Assembly (NCBI GenBank): GCA_014879435.1 | Contig: JACSSB010000389.1 | Coordinates: 1 to 5,316 of the forward strand | Origin: Phycisphaerales bacterium | Lineage (GTDB): Bacteria > Pseudomonadota > Gammaproteobacteria > Competibacterales > Competibacteraceae | Reading direction: 5' to 3' | DNA length: 5,316 bases | Part shown: positions 1-5,316 of the stretch, in pieces | Position numbering within the stretch: position 1 is the first letter of the stretch | Layout: the number at the start of each line of letters is the position of its first letter | Position numbers and translations under genes: made by a program | Notes under the pieces: model-generated | The model's input: only the letters and a program-made list of their open reading frames with translations | Told to the model about the DNA's origin: nothing | Databases searched by the model: none

Positions 1-1331
1 TGCATCATTACGCCAATACCCATAGCGAATTGCATTTTTCTGCCCGAATTACCACGCATGCTTACGACTGGGCGCATACCCAGACCCTAGAGTTTCTCCA
101 GGCCGACCCCAAGCGTCATATCGCCTTTTTTGCTGGCAGCGGCTGTACCGCTCCTCTAAATCGGCTCGCACGGACGCTGGCGGCACGTCGACCGGAACGC
201 GATGTGGTGTTGGTGTCATCGATGGAGCATCACGCCAATGACTTGCCACATCGACGGCATGCTGGGCAGGTGGTGCATATCCCGTTGATTGGCGAGGCGC
301 CGACGCTGGGTGCCGTGGATCTGAGCGCGCTGGAGCGGTTATTGGAGCACTATCGTGGTCGAGTCAATTACATCGCGGTGACAGCAGCCAGCAATGTCAC
401 TGGTATCGTCAATCCGGTACATGACATCGCCGCGTTGGCGCATGCTTTCGATGCCTGGATCGTGGTGGATGCCTCTCAAGCGCTGGCGCATGTTCCTTTG
501 CCGCTGAGTGATAGCGGTTCTCTGGAGCGGGAGCTGGATGCCGTGCTGTTCTCCGGCCACAAAATTTATGCACCCAGCGCACCCGGTGTGGCCGTAGTAC
601 GACGGGTATTGCTGGAATGTAGCGAACCGGACGAAGTGGGCGGCGGTATGGTGGACGATGTGTCTTGGTCCAACTATCAGATCAGCGCCCGCTTTCCTGA
701 TCGGGAGGAAGCGGGCACACCCAATATTGTCGGTGCGGTGCAACTGGGCGCAGTGCTGAATGTCTTACGCCGAGCGGATATGCATCGGGTACATGCTGCC
801 GAGCAACGCTTGATGCGACGATTGTTGGATGGTCTGCATGCCATTCCTGGCGCCCGGATCTACGGTGATCCCGATTCCCAGCGCACACCGCGCTTGGGTA
901 CGGTCGCCTTCAATCTGCAGGGATTGGAACATGGGTTGGTCGCGGCCGTACTGAATGATTATTTCAATGTGGCGGTGCGTAATGGCTGTTTCTGCGCCCA
1001 TCCCTATGTCCGCGAATTGCTGAAGCCGGAATTATGGGCGCTCGATATCGATCCTGATGCCGAAGATGCAGCGACCGCGCTGGAACCCTGGCAGGGCATG
1101 GTGCGTGCCAGCCTTGGTCTCTACAGCAACGATGACGATATCGCTGCCCTGTTGGCTGGCGTTAGCGATCTACTGGCGCGCCCCGACCACTATCGAGCGT
1201 TGTATCGGTTGGATGCGGCGGGCCATTTTCGCCATCAGAGCTTCGATGCCCCGGCCGAAACCTTGTTCGATCCTGAAAAGGCGCTTGATCGGGCACTGGC
1301 GCGGCTGGATGTCGGTGATGGCATGCTATAG
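1..1331 (+). CDS. Class V PLP-dependent aminotransferase / cysteine desulfurase-like protein (5' truncated)
   Basis: This is the C-terminal part of a class V (SufS/CsdA-like) PLP enzyme. Such enzymes take sulfur from cysteine or carry out related PLP chemistry in the cytoplasm. The reading frame is open from base 3 and already encodes YANTHSE, a family motif normally some 40-50 residues into the protein, so the true start is upstream and the TTG at 30 is internal. About 442 residues are visible. Landmarks in order are EHHAND, like the SufS EHHAN segment; VVDASQALAH, whose Asp should contact the PLP ring; FSGHK, with the Schiff-base Lys at 561-563; EAGTPN; RNGCFCAHP, whose second Cys (993-995) aligns with the SufS catalytic Cys; and VRASLGLY near the C-terminus. 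A tail of about 50 residues after the last conserved segment is not recognised. The nearest downstream genes are not Suf or Isc partners, so the substrate is unknown. The family is secure; the exact reaction is not. Confidence 0.9.
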   Translation, partial: HHYANTHSELHFSARITTHAYDWAHTQTLEFLQADPKRHIAFFAGSGCTAPLNRLARTLAARRPERDVVLVSSMEHHANDLPHRRHAGQVVHIPLIGEAPTLGAVDLSALERLLEHYRGRVNYIAVTAASNVTGIVNPVHDIAALAHAFDAWIVVDASQALAHVPLPLSDSGSLERELDAVLFSGHKIYAPSAPGVAVVRRVLLECSEPDEVGGGMVDDVSWSNYQISARFPDREEAGTPNIVGAVQLGAVLNVLRRADMHRVHAAEQRLMRRLLDGLHAIPGARIYGDPDSQRTPRLGTVAFNLQGLEHGLVAAVLNDYFNVAVRNGCFCAHPYVRELLKPELWALDIDPDAEDAATALEPWQGMVRASLGLYSNDDDIAALLAGVSDLLARPDHYRALYRLDAAGHFRHQSFDAPAETLFDPEKALDRALARLDVGDGML

Positions 1332-1368
1332 TGAACACTTGTTACAACTACCGAACGATTTTGCCGCT

Positions 1369-1515
1369 ATGCCTGATTTTCTACGCAAGTTCATTGGCCT
1401 GTTGTTGATCGCCGCTACTGTTGGGGTCGCGTCCTGTCAGGCGCTGCTGGTGTCCTGTTCATCCAGTACCATCAGCCGTACAGCTGTTTCCATTTCTGCC
1501 GCTGCGTCCGGTTGA
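1369..1515 (+). CDS. Possible small lipoprotein (48 aa), hypothetical
   Basis: This short reading frame starts at ATG 1369 and encodes a charged N-terminus (MPDFLRKF), a hydrophobic stretch at residues 9-21, and then two motifs that each fit the lipobox consensus: VASC (Cys23) and LVSC (Cys30). The remainder is a short Ser/Ala-rich tail, SSSTISRTAVSISAAASG. The pattern fits a tiny lipoprotein of roughly the size of entericidins, but no sequence match to that family is claimed. Gln follows Cys23, so by the E. coli +2 rule there is no inner-membrane retention signal. It ends 19 bases before the XpaC-family gene, consistent with an operon. Against it, no clear Shine-Dalgarno site precedes the ATG, and the frame also runs upstream through the aminotransferase gene, so it could be chance. 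No function can be assigned. Confidence 0.42.
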   Translation: MPDFLRKFIGLLLIAATVGVASCQALLVSCSSSTISRTAVSISAAASG

Positions 1516-1522
1516 ACCTCTT

Positions 1523-1526
1523 GGAG
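1523..1526 (+). promoter_or_regulatory. Ribosome binding site for the XpaC-family gene
   Basis: GGAG lies eight bases before the ATG at 1535. This decides the start: the frame is open further upstream with an ATG at 1421, but that start would add 38 residues ahead of the membrane segment and overlap the small ORF, and the extra residues do not look like family sequence. Confidence 0.7.
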
Positions 1527-1534
1527 CGACTGTC

Positions 1535-2452
1535 ATGAGCCGCCTGCTATTGTTAGTCGGCGTCGTTTTCATTCCCTTTTTTGCCCTGATTTTATTCCTG
1601 AAATGGAAAATCCAGACCATGGCCGAACGCTACCGTCTGCCCTCTGGCCAGCTCCCATCCGCCAAGGGCGCCTTGATGTTCCTGTTACCACTACCGGTGT
1701 TGATCGCTGCGATCATGTCACTGGCGCGAGGCCAGCTTGGCCCACTCATCGGCGATGCCGTTGGTTATAGCCTGTTTCTGGGCGGAGCGCTGTTGTTGCG
1801 GCGTGGCCTGCTGTCAGAGAGTGAATACGACCGCCGTCGAATCGCCCGGACGCCCTGGCCGCTGAAGGCGCTAGGCAGTGGGCTGATCGGCTTAGCTACC
1901 GGCCTGACTGCTTGGCTGGGTGTTGGTCATCATCCTGCCATCGCCATCGTCTTTGGTGGGGTGGCCGTACTTGGATGCGCACTGCACTACGGGCTTGATC
2001 CACGCATCGCCAAGCGGGTGACCGATGGTTACGGCATCGATACCACCGACCAAGTGCTGGAAGCGCTCACCCAAGCCGAGCGTTCCATTGAGGCCATTGA
2101 GCAGTCCGGCCGTGACATTCGCAACACCGAACTCAACGAACGGTTGCGGCGCATCGCCAAGCTGGCTCGGGAGATCCTGAAATTATTGGAAGAAGATCCG
2201 CGTGATTTGCGCCGGGCTCGCAAATTCCTCAACGTCTATCTGGATGGTGCCCAAAAGGTCGTCGAAGGTTATGCCAAGACCCATGCGCGAGTGACAGCGC
2301 CGGATCTGGATGACAATTTCCGCCGGGTACTGGCCACCATCGAGGACGTGTTTCAGGAGCAGCAGCAGAAACTGCTGGAAGCGGATGTCACCGACTTGGA
2401 TGTACAAATCGAAGTGTTGACCACTCAGTTGAAACGGGAAGGAGTTGTCTGA
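1535..2452 (+). CDS. XpaC-family membrane protein (5-bromo-4-chloroindolyl phosphate hydrolysis family)
   Basis: This 305-residue protein belongs to the XpaC family, named for indolyl phosphate hydrolysis in Bacillus; its real activity is poorly defined. The N-terminal half is membrane-embedded, with hydrophobic segments at about residues 3-22, 44-62, 113-131 and 134-151 and a weaker one at about 71-88. The C-terminal half (about 170-305) is charged and predicted helical, probably cytoplasmic, and rich in Glu, Arg and Leu. The family signature is around residues 221-250, with DPRDLRRARKFLNVYLDGAQ followed by KVVEGYAKTH, matching the typical 'FL.YYLP...KLL..Y' segment of XpaC proteins. The C-terminal stretch after residue 260 could form a coiled coil. 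The start follows a well-placed GGAG. A telA gene follows after 84 bases, and XpaC and TelA genes are commonly paired in other bacteria, which supports the call. No catalytic phosphatase motif was recognised, so a structural or partner role to TelA is as likely as an enzymatic one. Confidence 0.82.
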   Translation: MSRLLLLVGVVFIPFFALILFLKWKIQTMAERYRLPSGQLPSAKGALMFLLPLPVLIAAIMSLARGQLGPLIGDAVGYSLFLGGALLLRRGLLSESEYDRRRIARTPWPLKALGSGLIGLATGLTAWLGVGHHPAIAIVFGGVAVLGCALHYGLDPRIAKRVTDGYGIDTTDQVLEALTQAERSIEAIEQSGRDIRNTELNERLRRIAKLAREILKLLEEDPRDLRRARKFLNVYLDGAQKVVEGYAKTHARVTAPDLDDNFRRVLATIEDVFQEQQQKLLEADVTDLDVQIEVLTTQLKREGVV

Positions 2453-2536
2453 GGGCAGGATTGCAGGAGCGATCCAGGTTAATCCATTAGAACCCATGCC
2501 ACTATCCCGGCTGCTTGTACCAAGGAACCAAAGATC

Positions 2537-3739
2537 ATGACCACGACGCCAGATTCCGCCACTGCCGTTTCCACTGCGATGCCGCCTGCACTACCGGCAT
2601 TGCCCGAAGTATTTGCTGCTGCTCTGCCGCAAGTTCGGCAAGATCTGGCTGCTCGCGCCCCGACACCGGCTCAGGATCAGCAGCAAGTGAGCGCATTGAC
2701 CGCGCAGCTCGATCTGAACGACAGCAACTCGATCATCTTCTTCGGCAGCAAAGCCCAGGAACAGTTGACCACTATTTCTGACAATATGTTGGAAGGTGTG
2801 CGTAATAAAGATACCGGCCCAGCCGGTTCGGCGCTGAACGACATGGTTGCCGTGTTACGTGGCTTCGATCTCGATGAACTGGACCCGAACAAGAAGCCCG
2901 GCTTTTTCGCCCGACTGCTTGGCAAGGCCAAGCCGCTGGTAAAAATCATCCAGCAGTACGAACTGGTGCGTAATCAGATCGACCAGATCAGTAATGCTCT
3001 GGAGCGGCACAAAACCCAACTGCTGACCGACATCGCCGCCCTGGATCGGTTGTACGATGCCAATCTCGATTATTTCCATACCCTGGAACTCTATATCGCA
3101 GCAGGCGAGCAGAAATTGGTTCAGGTCGATCGCGAAGAACTCCCCGCCTTGGAACGTGAAGTAACCACTGGTGAAGATATGGTCCAGGCCCAGCATTTGC
3201 GCGATCTGCGCGCTGCGCGTGATGATCTGGAACGGCGGGTGTATGACCTGCAGTTGACGCGGCAAGTCACCATGCAGAGCTTGCCCAGCATCCGGTTGGT
3301 GCAGGAAAACGATAAAAGCCTGATCAATAAGATCAATTCGACGCTGGTCAATACCGTGCCGTTGTGGCGGCAGCAACTGGCCCAGGCCATCACCATTTAT
3401 CGCACCGGCCAAGCAGCTGAAACCCTCAAGGCGGCTTCCGATCTGACCAATCAATTATTGGAGGCCAATGCCGAGAATCTGCGGCAGGCCAATGTGCAGG
3501 CCCGCACCCAAACCGAGCGTGGCGTGTTCGATATCGAGACGGTGAAGAAAGCCAACCAAACTTTGATTGCCACCATCGAGGACAGCCTGCGCATCGCCGA
3601 CGAGGGTCGCCGCCGTCGCCAGGAAGCCTCGGTGCAGCTCGAAGCCTGCGAGGCCGAGTTGCGTCAGGCGCTGACATCGGCTCAGGCGCGTACCCGCCAA
3701 CCCACGGCATCCACCGTACAATCTGCCGGAGGTCGCTGA
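2537..3739 (+). CDS. telA: Toxic anion resistance protein, TelA family
   Basis: This 400-residue cytoplasmic, almost wholly helical protein belongs to the TelA/KlaA family, linked to tellurite and other toxic-anion resistance and to cell-envelope stress; its biochemical activity is not established. After a low-complexity Ala/Pro/Gln N-terminus (about 1-50), family motifs appear in order: IIFFGSKAQEQL (66-77), a linker with NKKPGFFARLLGKAKPL (118-134), YDANLDYFHTLELYIAAG (173-190), SLPSIRLVQENDKSLINKIN (248-267), TVPLWRQQ (273-280) and FDIETVKKANQTLIATIED (331-349). The C-terminus after 355 is a charged helix ending in a Gln/Thr/Ser tail. Length and motif order are those of full-length TelA. 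The ATG is preceded by AAGGA (2522-2526) ten bases upstream. It sits between an XpaC-family gene and an SPFH gene; its stop codon is one base before the SPFH start, so these two are very likely co-transcribed and possibly translationally coupled. Tellurite resistance itself cannot be read from the sequence. Confidence 0.93.
   Translation: MTTTPDSATAVSTAMPPALPALPEVFAAALPQVRQDLAARAPTPAQDQQQVSALTAQLDLNDSNSIIFFGSKAQEQLTTISDNMLEGVRNKDTGPAGSALNDMVAVLRGFDLDELDPNKKPGFFARLLGKAKPLVKIIQQYELVRNQIDQISNALERHKTQLLTDIAALDRLYDANLDYFHTLELYIAAGEQKLVQVDREELPALEREVTTGEDMVQAQHLRDLRAARDDLERRVYDLQLTRQVTMQSLPSIRLVQENDKSLINKINSTLVNTVPLWRQQLAQAITIYRTGQAAETLKAASDLTNQLLEANAENLRQANVQARTQTERGVFDIETVKKANQTLIATIEDSLRIADEGRRRRQEASVQLEACEAELRQALTSAQARTRQPTASTVQSAGGR
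3728..3733 (+). promoter_or_regulatory. Ribosome binding site for the SPFH gene, inside the end of telA
   Basis: GGAGGT, a near-perfect Shine-Dalgarno match, lies seven bases before ATG 3741 and within the last codons of telA. It is the strongest ribosome site in the window and suggests high or coupled translation of the SPFH protein. Confidence 0.8.
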
Positions 3740-3740
3740 C

Positions 3741-4913
3741 ATGGGATTGTGGGATAAATTGATGGGGGAATTCGTCGATGTCATCCAGTGGACCGACGAC
3801 TCGAACGATACTCTGGTCTATCGCTTTGAACGTTATGGCAACGAGATCAAATTTGGTGCCAAGCTGACGGTACGTGAAGGACAGGTAGCGGTGTTCGTCA
3901 ATGAAGGTCAGCTTGCCGATACCTTTCAGCCCGGCATGTACGAGCTCAAGACCAACAATCTGCCTATTCTTTCGACCTTGCAGTCCTGGCGGCATGGCTT
4001 GGAAAGCCCGTTCAAGGCCGAAATCTATTTCTTTAACACCCGCCGTTTCACCGATCTCAAGTGGGGTACGCAGAATCCGGTGATGCTGCGCGACCCCGAA
4101 TTCGGTCCCATTCGGTTGCGAGCCTTTGGCAGCTACGCGATCCGAATCAAGGATGCGCCGATCTTCTTGCGTGAGATTGTCGGTACCGATGGCCATTTTA
4201 CTACCGACGAAATCACCAACCAGTTGCGCAATATGGTGGTGTCGCGTTTCACCAACATCCTGGGTCAGGCCAAAATCCCAGCCTTGGATCTGGCCGGTAA
4301 CTACGATCAACTGGGTCAATTCCTGCTCCAGCGCATTGCCCCGGAGTTTGAGACGGTCGGTTTAGAACTGACCAATCTGCTGGTGGAAAATATCTCTTTG
4401 CCCAAGGAAGTGGAAGCGGCATTGGATAAGCGCTCTAGCATCGGCATCATCGGTAATCTCGATCAGTACACGCAATTCCAGGCAGCGGAATCGATGCGCG
4501 ACGCGGCGTCCAACCCTGGCGGTGGCTCCGAAGCCATGAATATGGGGTTGGGGTTAGCCATGGCCCAGCGTTTGAACGAAGCCTTATCTCGACCTGCTGC
4601 ACCCGCGCCTGCTGCGCCAGCCCCAACTCCAGTTCCAGCTCCAGCTCCAGCTCCAGCTCCAGCTCCGGCGCCACAGGCGGCACCTGCTGTTCCACCGCCG
4701 TTGCCCGTCGCCAATCCCTACTATATGGCGGTGAACAACCAACAAACCGGCCCATTTCCCATGGATGAACTGCAACGTCGGGTGCAAGCCGGTGAATTGA
4801 CTCGCGCTACTCTGGTATGGGCGCAAGGTATGGCCAAATGGACTGCGGCTGGTGAAATAGCGGAGCTGGCGCCACTGTTCGCCCATCTTCCACCGCCGTT
4901 ACCGGGTGCTTAA
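3741..4913 (+). CDS. SPFH-domain (YdjI / virion core-like) protein with C-terminal GYF_2 domain
   Basis: This 390-residue protein has three parts. Residues about 1-250 form an SPFH (band 7) domain of the bacterial YdjI/'virion core' type, recognised from MGLWDKLMGEFVDVIQW, the acidic DDSNDTLVYRF, VREGQVAVFVNEGQ, PGMYELKTNN, EIYFFNTR and the helical region ending in VENISLPKEVEAALDKR. Residues about 283-324 are a Pro-Ala linker with six successive Pro-Ala pairs. Residues about 327-380 are a GYF_2 domain (YYMAVNNQQTGPF, then LVWAQGMAKW), a small fold proposed to bind proline-rich peptides. PPPLP occurs on both sides of this domain (318-322 and 384-388). There is no signal peptide or transmembrane helix, so it should be cytoplasmic or peripheral to the membrane. 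B. subtilis YdjI, a relative, helps place the stress protein PspA at the membrane; related proteins often end in a zinc ribbon, here replaced by GYF_2. It follows telA by one base. A scaffold or recruitment role is inferred. Confidence 0.88.
   Translation: MGLWDKLMGEFVDVIQWTDDSNDTLVYRFERYGNEIKFGAKLTVREGQVAVFVNEGQLADTFQPGMYELKTNNLPILSTLQSWRHGLESPFKAEIYFFNTRRFTDLKWGTQNPVMLRDPEFGPIRLRAFGSYAIRIKDAPIFLREIVGTDGHFTTDEITNQLRNMVVSRFTNILGQAKIPALDLAGNYDQLGQFLLQRIAPEFETVGLELTNLLVENISLPKEVEAALDKRSSIGIIGNLDQYTQFQAAESMRDAASNPGGGSEAMNMGLGLAMAQRLNEALSRPAAPAPAAPAPTPVPAPAPAPAPAPAPQAAPAVPPPLPVANPYYMAVNNQQTGPFPMDELQRRVQAGELTRATLVWAQGMAKWTAAGEIAELAPLFAHLPPPLPGA
4629..4670 (+). repeat. In-frame CCAGCT hexamer tandem repeat (Pro-Ala codons)
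   Basis: There are five perfect CCAGCT units at 4635-4664, flanked by the degenerate units CCAGTT (4629-4634) and CCGGCG (4665-4670). Each unit encodes one Pro-Ala pair of the linker in the SPFH/GYF_2 protein. Gain or loss of whole units would keep the frame and change only linker length. Confidence 0.9.
4690..4702 (+). repeat. 13-base direct repeat, first copy (second at 4888-4900)
   Basis: TTCCACCGCCGTT occurs identically at 4690-4702 and 4888-4900. Each copy lies over codons for the PPPLP motif that flanks the GYF_2 domain on either side. The identity at codon level may reflect a duplication or shared codon preference. Confidence 0.8.
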
Positions 4914-4944
4914 AAAGCCATCGGTGACTTGTTACTTGTTATGT

Positions 4945-4948
4945 GGAG
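4945..4948 (+). promoter_or_regulatory. Ribosome binding site for the Kbp-family gene
   Basis: GGAG lies six bases before ATG 4955 and fixes the start of the BON-LysM gene. It also argues against the overlapping frame that opens at 4929, which has no family resemblance. Confidence 0.7.
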
Positions 4949-4954
4949 ATCGTC

Positions 4955-5316
4955 ATGGGGTTGTTCGATTTCGTCGTCAATCAAGGCAAAAAATTGTTTA
5001 GCGCGGGTGATGATCCCGCTACCAAGATCAAACAGGAGATCGAAGAGGCCAATCCGGGCGTCCAGAACTTGGGTGTTGCGTTCAAGGATGGTCAGGTTCG
5101 CCTTTCTGGTCAGGCTGCGACTGCGGAAGCCATGGAAAAAGCCGTCCTGATGGCAGGTAATATTCAGGGGGTTTCTGCGGTTTCCGCTGATCGATTACAG
5201 GCACCGCCACAGACCGGACCCGTCGAGTACTACGTTATTCAAAAAGGAGACACGCTCTCGGCGATTGCTAGAAAATTTCTCGGCAACGCCTCCGCTTATC
5301 CCAGAATCTTCGAGGC
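4955..5316 (+). CDS. kbp: BON-LysM potassium-binding protein, Kbp/YgaU family (3' truncated)
   Basis: The frame stays open to the window end and gives 120 residues; E. coli Kbp has about 149, so roughly 30 residues lie beyond. The start MGLFDFVVNQGKKLF closely resembles the E. coli Kbp start (MGLFNFVKDAGEKLW). A BON domain spans about residues 22-82 (VAFKDGQVRLSGQAAT, then GNIQGVSAV). After the short linker QAPPQTGP, a LysM domain begins with YYVIQKGDTLSAIARKFLGN and continues to the edge in AYPRIFEA. There is no signal peptide, so the protein should be cytoplasmic despite LysM, as for E. coli Kbp, which binds K+ and is induced by osmotic stress. The gene follows the SPFH gene by 41 bases with its own Shine-Dalgarno site and is likely in the same operon. 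K+ binding here is inferred from homology. Confidence 0.92.
   Translation, partial: MGLFDFVVNQGKKLFSAGDDPATKIKQEIEEANPGVQNLGVAFKDGQVRLSGQAATAEAMEKAVLMAGNIQGVSAVSADRLQAPPQTGPVEYYVIQKGDTLSAIARKFLGNASAYPRIFE

Noticed and set aside
1057..1368. Upstream extension of the small lipoprotein frame inside the aminotransferase gene
   Set aside because: It overlaps the conserved end of the aminotransferase in another frame and has no domain features; only the part from ATG 1369 looks like a possible gene.
1339..1370. TTGTTA as a possible -35 box before the XpaC-family gene
   Set aside because: No good -10 hexamer lies at 16-18 bases; the nearest AT-rich stretch is a poor match.
2461..2490. TTGCAG and CATTAG as an internal promoter before telA
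   Set aside because: Each hexamer matches the sigma-70 consensus at only three of six positions, which is expected by chance.
2477..2494. GGTT/AACC inverted repeat in the gap before telA
   Set aside because: The stem is only four base pairs with a ten-base loop and no U-tract, so it is not a credible terminator.
2855..3454. 199-residue open frame on the - strand opposite telA
   Set aside because: It is fully antisense to conserved TelA motifs; its composition looks like the complement of a helical protein and no family is recognised.
3426..4319. 297-residue open frame on the - strand across the telA-SPFH junction
   Set aside because: It lies opposite two well-recognised genes, spans their junction, has no recognisable family motif and is explained by the codon bias of the coding strand.
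4463..4714. Gly-Ala-rich open frame on the - strand
   Set aside because: The Gly-Ala repeat is only the complement of the CCAGCT Pro-Ala array in the SPFH/GYF_2 gene.
4927..4940. ACTTGTT twice in tandem just before the Kbp gene
   Set aside because: Two copies of a seven-base unit in a short gap are too little to support an operator; no inverted symmetry is seen.
4929..5150. 73-residue + strand frame overlapping the Kbp gene
   Set aside because: It is out of frame with the clear BON-LysM protein and lacks family resemblance.

Overview
The window is protein-coding on the + strand throughout, with six genes or parts of genes and no supported gene on the - strand. The protein families, the Shine-Dalgarno sites, the moderately high GC and the short junctions suggest a Gram-negative proteobacterium, most likely gammaproteobacterial. 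The strongest pointer is the last gene, which closely resembles Escherichia coli Kbp (YgaU). This placement rests on family resemblance and was not tested by a search.

Layout. Positions 1-1331 hold the 3' part of a class V (SufS-like) PLP-dependent aminotransferase or cysteine desulfurase whose start lies upstream of the window. Positions 1369-1515 hold a possible 48-residue lipoprotein with two lipobox-like motifs. Then come four genes in the same direction: a membrane protein of the XpaC family (1535-2452), a TelA-type toxic anion resistance protein (2537-3739), an SPFH-domain protein of the YdjI/'virion core' type with a Pro-Ala linker and a C-terminal GYF_2 domain (3741-4913), and a BON-LysM protein of the Kbp family cut off by the window end (4955-5316).

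How the genes may work together. XpaC and TelA are a recurrent pair in bacteria. Relatives of the SPFH protein (Bacillus subtilis YdjI) are tied to membrane stress and to PspA. Kbp is a cytoplasmic potassium-binding protein linked to osmotic and ionic stress. Only one base separates telA from the SPFH gene, and a ribosome site for the SPFH gene lies inside the end of telA, so those two are very likely co-transcribed. The block reads as an envelope or ionic stress module with a polytopic membrane protein, a helical TelA partner, an SPFH scaffold with a protein-binding tail, and a small ion-responsive BON-LysM protein. The joint function is inference. The aminotransferase is separated by about 200 bases and need not belong to the module.

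No convincing promoter, terminator, RNA gene, mobile element or CRISPR array was seen. The non-coding gaps are short: 1332-1368 (or 1332-1534 if the small ORF is not real), 2453-2536 and 4914-4954.
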